From the NCBI GenBank assembly GCA_037074615.1, contig CM073518.1, positions 1 through 64,000 on the forward strand: a stretch of DNA of 64,000 bases. Direction: 5' to 3'. How positions within the stretch are numbered: the stretch's first letter is position 1; the number at the start of each line of letters is the position of its first letter. This DNA is from Leucaena leucocephala (taxonomy: Eukaryota > Streptophyta > Magnoliopsida > Fabales > Fabaceae). The translations under genes were made by a program, and so were the position numbers. Positions 35,901-47,996 of this stretch are shown piece after piece. The notes under the pieces were generated by a model, which was not told the origin of the DNA, ran no database searches, and saw only the letters and a list, made by a program, of their open reading frames with translations.

Positions 35901-38900
35901 TGAGAATCATGAAATTTATTGATTGCATGAGAATTTGCAAATGACTGTTGGTCTTACATCATTCCTCCCTTCAAGGCACAACTAGGTTGTGCTAAGAGGG
36001 GTCCCTTGTAATTGATGCTTCACGTTCAGGTACTTATCATGTGGATAATGAATGTGTGGTATTTGTATTTTGCAGATATATGCTCTTCCGAGCAGGAGTT
36101 CCTCGTCACGCAATAATTAAAAAATTTTCTGGTGAAGAAATATCTTGTCTTGATGAACTAATATCAGTTCTCTGCAAAGTATCTAGGGGTGCTCGAGTAC
36201 CATTGGAGTATATAGGCCACATGGACCGATATCGAAGGAAGGTAATAATTATTATACATTCAAAATGTATGAAATTAGATGAATGCATAGTTTTCTGATG
36301 TGCGCGTGTGTATTTTATTAGTTATTGCTAAAGTCAATGCTTGGTACTACACTATTATCTGGTTGTGGATCAATTGTTTTCCTGTGCTCTTGTAGATAAT
36401 TGAGCCTACAATTTAGCTTTATGGATATTATGATTTATAAATGTTTCCAAGAGTTTTTTTTTTGGGGGGGGGTTGATATATTCATCTGGCAAATTAGCCC
36501 CTGATTCGGTCTCTTGAAGGTATTGTCCATTGATGACTGTTCTATAAATTCATGTTATGATTGCAGTCTGTCTTGGTCACTATTGACCGCCATGAATGGT
36601 ATGCACTACCCCAGTTATACACTCGTAATGATTGCAGTGGTCTCTGGAATGCAAAACCTGCTTTTCAGCCTGGTTCTCTAATCCTATCATCCAACATTAA
36701 AGATGTTGGAAATCTGGTTGGCCAGTCAGTTTCACCAACTGGTGAGCATCCTTGTGTGGGACATATTCATCAAGATGAGAATCAAGAGTTGCCTGATGGT
36801 ATAACTGGCATGCAGGCCGGTTCTGAAAATGCCTCAGATAATGCATCTGATGGCGGCACAAAAAAACGAAGAGTTGAAGAGGATTTGTCTGCTGATGGCA
36901 ATACTGTTGCTGATTCTTCCTTGAATGATGCCAGGGAAACTAAGCTAGAAAATTCAAGTTCAATGCAAGGTGAAGTTTTAATGTACTCCCAAGGTGCAGG
37001 CACTGCAATAGCAGCGAATGCATCATTTGCTGAACGGGTGATTGAGCCTACTCTTGTGATGTTTGAGGTAATATTATATAAATTTTGTCATGATATTCAT
37101 TGATGCATTTGCAGCTAAGGGCATGGGTTTATGTAACATATTTGAAACCATAAGATACTGATAAGAGTAATGAGTAAGAAACCATAGTATTTAGAGTTGC
37201 TAATAGAAGAAATAAGCAGCAGTTTGCAGTTACTTGTAACTGCTTGGGTCTGTTGTCACTAACTGTTATATATAAGCTAGAAGAGTTAAGAAGTTCATTT
37301 GTTATTTCTACCTAATAAGAAATTTTCAATATTTGTTTACTTTGTTTGAAATCTTGTTGGTACTTCTTAGTTGCTGCATACATTTCTTGATAGGCTTGGT
37401 GCTATGAATGTGACACAACGTTTACTTGAAAGTCTGTCCTCTGTGTGCACTTGGCTCAAGTCAAGCACGGTATATCTTGGGCATGAGAAACGTCTTGTTA
37501 TTTTCTATGCACTCATGTTTGAGATGCCTATGTAATGTGCAGTTACTGTCTTGTGAATTCCTTTTTTTTGTCTTTGCATATGAATAAGAATATTTTGAGT
37601 CTTTTGAAATATGATCCTTGGGTCTCATTCGACTTCCAAAATTGTTGAGAATTGAGAGTCAATCTAACCATGCCCTACTAACTTCTGCAAATACCTACAT
37701 CAATGGCTCCAGTTGTTATTGAGTGAGCAACTTGCTTTATTTTCTGTGTATTCATTAGCTTTAATTCTTTAACAGCTACAAATGATTTTTGTGTTATTTG
37801 TGATGGATACCTGGGCCTTAGAAACTCTACAAGTGTTGACCGTGATTATTTGTCTCATAGTGTGTTATTTTGCTCTGAGTGATATCGGACATGAATTGAT
37901 TTTCAGTTCTCATTTCATTGAGAAGCTCTGGGAGAGAAAATTCTACTATGAAGTTTTTTGTTTCCCTCTTGATCTCCATCATTTTATCATATTTGAGACC
38001 CAAAGTGTGTTTTCAATTTCATTTTTCCTCTTCTCTATTTATTCGTGGTGTGAACTATATAGTCCTTTTTTAACACTGATACTGAATGGTGTAACCTGGA
38101 GCAAACCTAGTGGTTTCCTTGTGGCAGTTTGTAAATTTTCCTGATATATGCAACAATCCGGTCATGCTAAAATTTATGGGGTATGCAGGTCCATGTCCCT
38201 CCTTCATGTATGCTTGATGGTGTTCATTCACAACATTTTTTCGGAACTGGTGTCATAATATATCACTCCCAGGATATGGGATTAGTTGTTGTTGACAAGA
38301 ATACTGTTGCAATATCGTCTTCTGATATAATGCTATCATTTGCTGCTTTCCCAGTAGAAATTCCAGGAGAGGTAAATTTTGCTAATAGAATTTAACCCTT
38401 TAATTAAAAATAAATAAACAAAAAACATGTCTTTTTTTTACTTGATATCCCTATTTTTAACTAATTTCAGGTGGTGTTTCTTCATCCTGTTCACAATTTT
38501 GCTCTCATTTCATATGATCCCTCTGCTTTGGGACCAATTGGTGCATCGGTGGTTTGTGCTGCAAAGTTACTTACAGGCGGGTTTGACTATGTGTTATTTT
38601 TGTGTGGGGCTATTTTTTGCAAACATTATAAAATCTGGATCTGTGAGCTGATTTTCAAATCTCATTGGCTTAATGATCTATACTTTAGATGCACAAAATG
38701 TTGACTAGCTTTCACCCTTGCTACAAGCTGGCAAAAAGGGGAAAACGAAACTAATATATATAGTTTTCTAATGGACTTTTTTATATGCTTTCTCAGTTGA
38801 TAGTTTTAGTTTGATTTGGATACTGGATAGAATTTTGTCCATCGTCTCAATGTACTTTTGTGCTGAAGTTAATTGCTCTGGTTGACGGGTAACTATTGTA

Positions 38901-41900
38901 GGGCACGGGGAAGCATTTTTTTAAGGTGTTATAAGCGTTTCACTTAGAATACATTTTTGCTGTTGATATGGTTGGCAAGAAGAGTATGGGGCACTTGAAT
39001 TTTCTAATCAATTATCCATTATGATGAAACACTTGTATTAAATTACATTTTCTCTTTCAGACCCTGCATTACGTCGAGGAGATTCTGTTTACCTTGTTGG
39101 GTTGAGTAGAAACCTTCAAGCAACATCTAGGAAATCTGTAGTTACCAATCCTTGTGCTGCGTTAAATATAGGAGGTACTGATAGCCCACGATACCGAGCA
39201 ACCAATATGGAAGTAATTGAACTTGATACTGGTAAATACTAGATAAATGAATTTGTGTTTCATCAAGCTATTTGGATACATCTAACATGTCTGATTTCAT
39301 GATGTATTTTAATCCAGATTTTGGTAGTACGTTTTCGGGTGTACTAACAGATGAACAAGGAAGGGTCCAAGCTATATGGGGAAGTTTCTCAACTCAGGTT
39401 TACACCAGTTATTCTCTGCTTGTTGCAAGCGTCTTGTCGCTTTTCATTGGGAAGAGTTGGATAGGAAGGATTATAGTGCTAAAAAGTAATAAACCTTTAT
39501 ATTAAAGTTCTAAAAGGAAGATTAGACTTTCATACTGCAAAAGATTATATCAAAATTAAAAAAATATTTCTGATGGAACTCTAGACCCTTGTTTTATTTA
39601 TGGATCTTATATTACAACTCCCTCTTGAATAAAATAAAAGTATAGGAATTAATACATTTAGCGTGGTTACAAAGGAAAAGAAAATGCTGAAAATATAAAA
39701 ATAAATGACAAGACAAAAGTAAACTCCGTTAGAATTTGAGAGGCCAAAGACTCTTGCAAAACCAGCCCAATTCTTCGTTGCCCCTTCTTAGACCCCAAAT
39801 CTCTTTCTTGTCATCGTGTCAAATGTGATAAGTTACAACATCTCGTTACCTCTTTAATTCCTCCAGCCACCTCATCAACAGATAATGCAGCCTTGACTTC
39901 ACAACACTATCCTTTGTCTTGATTCTCTTCCCATAGGCCTTTAGTTTCCTTGACTTAGAAGTTATGAGTCCATCAGTTCTCTGGTGGGAGAATTTAATGA
40001 TGTATTCTTTTATCTTTCCACTTGTTTAATATAAAAAGTCTAACTTGAAACAGTTGCGTCCTCGTAGAAGAAGGCAAAGAGAAGAAAGATGAAAACAGGA
40101 AAGAGAGGAGAGAAGTCTAACTTTAGGCTACCTGGTGGTGGGTTGGTCCTTGAAGTCTATGCTATTTCTTTTCCCCTTTAAAATATCTATATCAATTAAT
40201 GGAAACTTTGTAGTTTTAGAAGTAACTTGACAGATTTGAAAGCAAAATAGTATTACGTTTTAAAGAAAACTATTTTGTATTGATATGTTCAAGTCCTTGG
40301 AAAATTAACATGTGACTTAGCTAGTTTTTGAAAAAGGAAACCCCTGGGAGGTGCTGAAATGGAGAGTATGGAAACATTATAATTCATAGCTGGTGGCTAT
40401 TGAGAATATGATAAATGGGATGATTAAAAATTACTTGGTAAAACTGAAAGTAGTTGGAAGTGAAAAATGTCATCATAACTAATATTTTATCCTTGATTGG
40501 CAATCCTTCTAACCTAGTAAAACACATATATGCATTTTTTTATGCTGTCAGCATTGTTTTCCTCTTTATTTTCAGGTAAGATTATGATCAATATGATTTC
40601 TATAATTTCAACAATACTTTGTATTCACCCATTCATTTCTATTGAACGCACCATAATTCTATTTTTTTATTGGGAGGAGGTGGGAACTCGTATTTTTAAT
40701 ACAACTATACAATTTGTTCTGATTACCAAAAAAAAAATATACAATTTGTTCATTTTTTTGTTTGTTTGGGGGGGGTGTTGCAGCTATGGTTTCATGCTAA
40801 ACCTGACTGTTCGCGATGTACTTTATAATTGTATTGATATTTCTAATAGTCAAGTTCCCTCTTGCAGCTTAAATTTGCTGGCAGTACCTCAGAAGATCAT
40901 CAATTTGTGAGGGGTATTCCAGTATATGCAATAACTGAGGTCCTTGAAAAAATTGTTTTTGGTGCAAAGGGGCCACCTCTTCTCATAAATGGGGTCAAAA
41001 GGCCTATGCCACTGGTCAGAATTTTGGAGGTTGAACTTTATCCAACATTGCTTTCAAAGGCTCGGAGTTTTGGATTAAGTGATGATTGGATCCGGGTATA
41101 GATCTTCCTAATATTATTTGTTGCTGCTTTTACCAACATTGTCCCCATATTGTTTTTCCCCTATTAGGAATGTTGGATTTTTCATGAATCTTATAACCTT
41201 CTATATTCTAATATTGTTCCAAATACTCTTAGTGGTCAGAGCATGTATGAATTGTCTGAAGTATTATTCAGTTAAACCTAAACTTCTTACATCAGGATAC
41301 AGTCAGTGTAGCTCAACTCAGTTACTGACACCAGACTATCAACTGTTAGGGCATGTTTGGTTCAGTAGAGGAGAGGGGAGGGATTTTAATATTATCTTAT
41401 TTCGGTTGTGATTAGAGGGGAGATGAAGGGAGGGAAAATAATTATATATGGACAAGTATGCCCTTATTTTATTTAAGTTGTTTTTTCTCATAGTATATAT
41501 GAATGTTAAATAACATATAATTATGAATGTTTTTAATATATGAAATTATAATAATATAATTATCAATGTTGAAAAAATACAATTAAAATTATGGATGTAT
41601 AATCATAATTATATATAATTACATAATCATCAATAGCTAATTTATATACAATAACATCTATCCAAAATTATAATTATACACATGGGATGGCTTTATCAAT
41701 ATATTGTAATTGTAATATATACAATTTGGTCCTTGATATAAGATATAGTTTGTAATGTAATTTTCACTACAAACTATATTAAGGATCGGAGGGAGTAATT
41801 ATTATTGTGGATTCCTGAATCCACTATTATCTGCATCATATCAAAATTATTGCATATATACATTGACGAAGAGACTTGATGGGGAAAGAGGAAAGGACTA

Positions 41901-44900
41901 GGAAGAGTAAACAAACCAGAAGCAAAAATGATAGAGGACACTGATGAAGTAAGTACTAAACATTGATGGAAGACAGGGGAACAAAAACAAGGAAGAACAA
42001 AAATGGAAAAACAAACCAGATGCAAGAGACGAGAGAAAGAGGAAAGGATGAGGAAGATGGTGGGGAGACAGCAGGAGAGGGAGGGGACGAGGCCACACTG
42101 ATGAAGTGAGCACTAAACACGTCTTGGGGAAGAGAGGAACGAGTGAGATAGGGTTGAGTAATTTTTTTTGTTCTAACATAGGGGCATCTTAGTCAAGAGA
42201 CAAAAAAAAACACCCATCCCCTCGTAGTCCTTCCAATTTTGGAGGGGAGCAAAATCCCTCCCCTCTAAATCCCTCATACCAAACAGTCCCCTAGGCCCAT
42301 GAGCCAGGCCCAATGAAATGGCATTATGGACTCGTTTGGATAGGCTTTTGGAAAAAGGCCTTATGAAAAAAAATAACTTTTGGATAGCTTTTGGAAAAAA
42401 GTTTCTGGAGAAGAGCTTATGGGAAAAAAGTTTCTGGAGAAGAGCTTATGGGAAAAAAGTTGTTATGAATAAACGAGTGTTTGGATGGTTATTACCAGAA
42501 GGATTTTTGTGATTGGTAAATTACTAGAAAGGGTATGATTTTATAAAAAAAATTAATTTCTTCTCTTTTTTCCCCCCTTCTCTCTCCTGTTCTCTCCCAT
42601 CATTGGCAATCGACGTTGTCTTCCCCCACGACGATGTTGACGCCAACTTTTCTCCTTCCTCTTCCTCCTCTCCTTTCTCTTCCTCCATCATCCACTTCTC
42701 GTTCTAGACCTGTGACCCACGATGATGATTTCCATATCTGAAGGGAGGAGCACGACCATGACGACGGCAAGAGAAGTGACAGAGGAGCTTCTTTGACAAT
42801 GGAGAAGAAAACCGAAGACGGGAGAAGAGGCAAGCGACGGAGAAGAGAGCAGAGAGGAGAGAGGGGGAAAATGGGGCAAAATGATAATTGGTAATCCATA
42901 AGCTCTTCTACTGTTCCAGAAACTATTCTTAGGAGCTTGTCCAAAACTTTGGTTTTAAACCATGGTTTAGTCTATAAGCTTTTTTGGACAAATATGGCTG
43001 TTTGTTTTGAAATTTTCCCAAACCAAAATTTCTGCCAGAAACCCTTTTAAAACTATGGTTTTAGGGTTTAGTTTGTGTCATCAAGGTTATTTATTTTGTT
43101 ATTATCCTTTATTTTATCTTTTATTTTCATATCTTCTCATTAAGTTAGGTTGTTAGTATTTTGAATAAGTCTTGACCTAGATATCATGGATTATTCTACT
43201 AATCCCTTGTGCCTTGTATTCACATTGCTCATTCAATAAAATTCAAGAACTTAAAGATCACACATTGTGACTCTTGCAATTTCACTAAATTATCATGAAT
43301 TAGACACAATGCTCAAAGCAAGACAGATATGACTAACGTTTGACCTCAATGTTTTACATTTTAGTGATTAAAATATCATTTTCTATAACTTTCTTGAAAG
43401 AACATGCTTGAAATTTGCCTTTGCTTGTGATTTAATACTAATAACTATTAGTGACAAATTTTTAGGCACTTGTTAAGAAAGACCCAATTAGACGGGAAGT
43501 ATTACGTGTTAAAGGCTGTTTATCTGGATCAAATGCTGAGAATTGTTTAGAGCAAGGAGACATGGTTTTAGCAATCAATAAAGAACCAGTGACATGCTTC
43601 CGTGACATTGAAAATGCTTGTCAAACTTTAGATAAATCTGATGCCAATGATGGGAAGCTTCACATGACTATTTTTCGGCAGGTATAAGAGAATTTATGTC
43701 CTTTGCAACTAAATGTGTGCGTGTAGACCAAACTTTTAGCTTGTGTGTGCGTGTGGTTTTTTTTTTTTTTTGCGGTTGGGGGTGGGTGGGGGGGGTTGGG
43801 GGGGATGTTCATATTCGTGGTGAGTGATGGGAAAACCTTTGACTGTTTTTTTGGCCATTTGTAATGAGGCATATGGGCTATGTGTTAATGATAGATTTGC
43901 ATGGTGTGTCAGGGGCATGAAGTTGATCTTCTTGTGGGAACAGATGTTAGGGATGGAAATGGGACAACTCGGGCAATTAATTGGTGTGGTTGTATTGTCC
44001 AAGATCCACATCCAGCAGTACGGGCTCTTGGATTTCTTCCTGAAGAAGGTCATGGTGTGTATGTGGCGAGGTATGATTTTATCTTGTTCTGGCAAATCTT
44101 TCATTCTGAAACATGTACAGTGCTGATTATTGAGTATCAGCAAGGTGAATGCCTATGTATAATTTAGTGTTTAAGGACCTTCTATGTCTTAAATTTGCAG
44201 GTGGTGTCATGGCAGTCCTGTGCATAGATATGGTCTTTATGCTCTTCAGTGGATTGTTGAAGTTAATGAAAGACCAACTCCAGATCTAGATGCTTTTGTT
44301 TATGTGACTAAGGTATGCAAATTGATGTTACAGGGATGAAACTTGCATTTCTGTGGATGCTTTTTTTCTTCCTGTTTAGTGTGTGCGCATTTCTGTGAAT
44401 GCATGGCATCTATATGCAGTTTTGATCTTCGGGTCGTTATGAACGTGTAAAATTACGATGAAGATTTATTCCTTGCTGTATGATTGAAACTATTTATTGA
44501 CACGAGATTCTGCCACCGCTCAAATACGGTGCTACAATAGATCCTTTATGTAGGGTGGTTTTAATTTGTAGATTTTTCCCCTTTTGGATTTGCAAATATG
44601 TGGCTGCATCTGACCTGATTGCGTTACTGTTGACTTATTCAGCTACAGGTCTTTTTGTGCAGTACAACTGGTATGTTTTATCTAGGATTATTGTAATCAA
44701 TGTTAGGATCCAATAGAATTGTTTAGAGATATGACGTCTTGGTCTTTGTTAAATGATGCTTAATGGTTGCATATACATTGTATTGCATGTTTTATGCAGT
44801 AACTTTCTTACATGGGCGTGTTGAGAGTGTCATGATTTGGAGCTCTGTATGTATGAATGCATTTGTTTTCAACGATCTTCACACACACACACACACAACC

Positions 44901-45147
44901 TCACCTTCGATTTTAGTTTCTGCCTTGAACTACTGTAGTGTAGCTTTTAATCGAGCTTTCATGTTGGCAGGAACTAAAACACGGGGAATTCGTCCGTGTA
45001 AAAACAGTTCATCTTAATGGGAGGCCACGAGTCCTTACTTTGAAGCAAGATCTACATTACTGGCCTACATGGGAATTGAGGTTTGATCCTGACACTGCAA
45101 TTTGGCATCGTAATATAATTAAGGCATTGGAATGCAGTACTGTATGA
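29916..45147 (+). CDS. DEGP7: Protease Do-like 7 (DEGP7), complete 24-exon gene
   Basis: Exons: 29916-30207, 30790-30860, 31232-31366, 32067-32125, 32205-32241, 32641-32766, 32897-32986, 33433-33498, 33593-33649, 33734-33799, 34478-34585, 35152-35232, 35705-35754, 36076-36241, 36567-37067, 38189-38371, 38471-38576, 39061-39231, 39318-39397, 40868-41095, 43466-43681, 43913-44070, 44201-44312, 44971-45147. All phases agree and give about 1,111 residues; Arabidopsis DEGP7 is about 1,100. The catalytic triad is visible: His in LTNRHVV, Asp in VHDFGF, Ser in GGSSGSPV. PDZ-type segments follow (GGPGYKHLEPGDVLVRVNG; LEQGDMVLAINK), and the second half holds a degenerate protease-like domain (FFGTGVII, LVGLSRNLQ). 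This family has a doubled protease-PDZ layout and is proposed to act in protein quality control. KKRRVEED (exon 15) is a candidate nuclear signal. No break was found. Confidence 0.95.
41348..42296. mobile_element. Family 2 element in DEGP7 intron 20
   Basis: About 950 bp, from AGGGCATGTTTGGTTCAG (followed by GGAGAGGGGAGGG) to CCCCTCCC and ACCAAACAGTCCCCT. The interior is A/T-rich, followed by a purine-rich stretch. A Stowaway-like end, GGATCGGAGGGAGTA, near 41785-41800 suggests an additional small insertion. It is spliced out with the 2.37-kb intron. Confidence 0.6.
42327..43072 (-). mobile_element. Family 1 MITE variant in DEGP7 intron 20
   Basis: The left end GGACTCGTTTGGATAGGC, the GTAAATTACTAGAAAGGG word, CCATAAGCTCTTCTACTGTTCC and AACCATGGTTTAG are family 1 features. 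The middle (42600-42870) is different: GC-rich DNA with ACGACG words instead of the purine tract. The right terminus is degenerate. Confidence 0.6.
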
Positions 45148-46067
45148 GAGTACACGAGAAAGAACCATAAGAACATCTTTAAATGTTGTGGAAGACATAC
45201 ATGAGAGTCAATGGTCTGCTGCGTGGGTGGTCTGGCACGTGGCATTAATCATGCACTCCGTCATTGTACTTTTAGGTTCACTATATATTTATTGTTAAAC
45301 AGCTATTGCTTGCTCAAGTTTGGGCAACAAGAGAGAACAAAAAATAGAAGTATTATTCTTATGCCGTTTCATGTATTTATAAGGAAACGATGTCATAGCT
45401 AATTAGCTTTGAATTTCTATCAAACCTTCAAATCCACCCAGAAAAGATACCGGAATTTACCGGATTGTTCATGATTCTAACGTCACAGGAAAAAGGTTTG
45501 ATTTGATGTGTTTATTATTGGAAGAAGTTATTATATGCATGCATGCAAGTATAATCGTCTACTAAGATTTACTGACAACTTTAATTATATAAGTAGGAAA
45601 AAGTAGTTTTAGAAATTTTATTTTAGATTACAATTTACATCGAGTGCTTACTTTACTTGGCACAATGCACAAAGGTTGATTGTATAATATAATGTTATAT
45701 ATTTTGGGTTTATAAGTTGTTTGATTGTATTGTATATATTTATATGTGTCTTTGTTTTTATATATATTTAAATACTGTATAAATTAATCAGGCTTATAGG
45801 GATGGCATTGAGCTCGAGAGATTTTGATGAATTAGGCTTGTAAAGTTATCGTACTATGCCTTTGCTGGTCTGGTTTTGACTTAATAAATTTGCCTTTTGA
45901 TACCCTAGTTTATTACGTTCCCGTTAGTTTCAATTACTAGGTAGGGTGTAAACCATGGTAAGGGTCAAAATTCTAAGGCCATGAAGACATTAGGCTTGTC
46001 ATCTGTTGATGTTTTTTAATATCACTAAATAACTTGTTAAAGATGGTTATGGAAGTTCAGATGCATC
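45148..46067. other. 3' region of DEGP7 and intergenic
   Basis: The first few hundred bases are the likely 3' UTR of DEGP7. The rest is AT-rich with no gene recognised. Confidence 0.5.
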
Positions 46068-46286
46068 AATATTAGGGGGACAGTTTTTTTTTAGTTGCCC
46101 ACTCGGTTCACTGAAGTTTTGTCTTGACTACATCTGGATTTTACCCGCATCACACACTTGGCTATGGTGGGTAAGTCTCCTAACAGGAATTTTCTGCATA
46201 CGCCAAGGCTCGAACTCGAGATCTTGTTTAAGCGATATCGAGCCGCTTACCACTCGAACTAACCCCCGTTAATATGGGGACAGTTT
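46068..46286 (-). mobile_element. tRNA-derived SINE, second (older) copy
   Basis: It is collinear with the SINE at 10016-10238 across the whole body (shared words GGCTATGGTGGGT, TCGAACTCGAGA, GATATCGAGCCGCTTACCACTCG). It differs at many positions, so it is older. The T-run at 46084-46092 is its poly-A tail in reverse. The target duplication is imperfect: AATATTAGGGGGACAGTTT at 46068-46086 against AATATGGGGACAGTTT at 46271-46286. It lies just downstream of the small HMA gene. Confidence 0.85.
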
Positions 46287-46366
46287 GTGATATCCATGCG
46301 AGTTTGTCATCTCAGATGGAGAATGATAATACATTCCGGAGGGGCTCCATCTCCATTTTCTGTTCT

Positions 46367-47170
46367 CTAGATAATGTGATTACAAAACCACTCCGATCTC
46401 TTGAGATGATATTCTCTCTCAAATAATGTTGGAGTAATACATAGATTTTCAAATGCATTTGCATCTCTTGTTACATAGTGTGTTTGGTGATCATTCTCAC
46501 TGTCTATATCATTATGGGTTTCTTGTTCTTGGTTTGCATTCCATATCCCTGCAGGTTTGCCAGATTTTGCCAACTTCTTGACCAAAGTTGAAGGATCAAC
46601 CCTACCCGTGACAATTACTTTTTGTTCTTCCCCATTGATGTGTACTTCATAGGCATCTAATCCCAATGCATAAAAGGAGAAATAGAAAAAACAATATAAA
46701 AATGTTTAATCTACAACTTCTATGAGTAAATCAGACTGACATTTTCTTCTTTATGCATTTTTCAGATCTCCCATCATTGTTGTGAAGATTTAGAGTCTAT
46801 TGTTACTTTTTACCATCCTATGGCGGTCATTTGCTGCTCAGGTTAATTTTGGGACAGGTAATTTAGAAGAAAATCAAAGTTGATGTACAATATGTTCTAT
46901 CAGAGGCATAGAAAGGAAATAGGGAAGACGAAAGTACGAGTAAAATAAGTTTACCTTCAATTTTGCGGAGCAATTTCCTTACCCTATTGGTGCATCCTTG
47001 ACAGTTCATATGAACTTTAAGAAGAAAAGCCTGTGAAAGTAAACATTTGAGGGGAAGCAACAAAGTAACTATAAAAGGAAATTTCTTTTATCAAAGAAGG
47101 GGGAAAACATCGAGAAGGAATGGATTGGGGACGATGCAGGGACCTCAACGTTTGATTCATTTGTAGACAT
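46367..47170 (-). CDS. Small HMA-domain (heavy-metal-associated) protein, HIPP-like
   Basis: Proposed exons: 47170-47144 (MSTNESNVE), 47030-46955 and 46656-46367, joining in phase into about 130 residues. The HMA fold is clear: FLLKVHMNCQGCTNRVRKLL carries the metal-binding MxCxxC, followed by KIEDAYEVHINGEEQKVIVTG and VDPSTLVKKLAKSGKPAGIW. Such proteins bind copper, zinc or cadmium through the two cysteines. Most plant relatives are isoprenylated at a C-terminal CaaX box; here the protein ends FCNHII, so the cysteine is five residues from the end and should not be prenylated. The last ~50 residues have no recognised domain. The first exon is the weakest part: the HMA exon has no in-frame ATG, and 47170 is the nearest one that splices in phase. 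A MITE begins 25 bases upstream of that ATG. Confidence 0.75.
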
Positions 47171-47194
47171 TTTCAACACTCTACTTGTCGAGAA

Positions 47195-47729
47195 TGGGTC
47201 TGTTTGGATATCTTTCAAACCATAGTTTTAGAAGCTCTTTTAGGCAAAATTTTAGTTTAAAAAAATTTTAAAACAAACAGCCATATTTGTCCATAAGTGC
47301 TTTTGGGTAAAATCATGGTTTTAAATAAGCTATTAAAATCAGCTTTTTCAACACTAAAAGAGCTTATAGATTATTCAATTACTATCTTACTCCTACTTTT
47401 TCTTACACCATCTCTCCTCTCTCATCTCTACACCTCTTCTCTCTCTTCTTTTATCTCTATTTTCTCTCTTCTCTCTCCTCTCTCATCTATCCTCTCTCCT
47501 CTCTCTTATCTTTTCTCTACCTCTCTTCTCTCTCTTACTTTAAATCAAATCATACACTTTTTGATAATTTACCAATATAAAAAGTCATTCTAAAAATAAC
47601 TATCCAAACATTCATTTATCCAAAATCACTTTTTTCCCATAAACTCTTCTCTAAAAACCCTTTTCCATAAGTTGTCTATAAGCCCTTTTTTTTTATAAGT
47701 TTTTTTTTAAATCCTATCTAAATAGGCCA
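47195..47729 (+). mobile_element. MITE, family 1, copy H
   Basis: It runs TGGGTCTGTTTGGATA to CTATCTAAATAGGCCA, with a 3-bp duplication GAA at 47192-47194 and 47730-47732. It has the TTACTTTAAATCAAATCATAC word and CTCTCC tract typical of the family. It sits in what should be the promoter of the HMA gene. Confidence 0.8.
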
Positions 47730-47780
47730 GAAGACAGCTCCTTCTTTTGCCTCCTCCTCTTCAGTGAATGTGTGTTGCTC

Positions 47781-47996
47781 TTAAATGGGGACATACGGTC
47801 TTAATGAATATATAGCGTTGTGATTTTGAATTTTTGACCGCTTCAGCTTCACCCTTCCAAGTCCCGGGCCTGAACTGCTCATAGTACTCCACAGTTTTCT
47901 GTGGTACAATTCTGCACATTGATCGTGTTTGTTATGAGTATAGGACCTTTGATGGACTCGTTCAATTTCGCAACACGCTTTTCTTATGCACAACAA
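47781..47996 (-). other. Unrecognised cysteine-containing open frame, possible terminal exon
   Basis: On the minus strand an open frame reads IRKACCEIERVHQRSYTHNK, HDQCAELYHRKLW and ends KLKRSKIQNHNAIYS and so on to a stop at 47781. There is no ATG start in frame; CATAAG just before the frame could be a splice acceptor. The charged, cysteine-bearing sequence does not look like random translation, but I cannot name a family, and I found no convincing upstream exon. Confidence 0.25.

Noticed and set aside
37375..37500. Additional DEGP7 exon between exons 15 and 16
   Set aside because: Exon 15 ends ...VMFE and exon 16 starts VHVPPSC in phase and match the family directly; nothing is missing between them.
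44881..44898. AC dinucleotide repeat as a feature of interest
   Set aside because: A short ordinary microsatellite in a DEGP7 intron.
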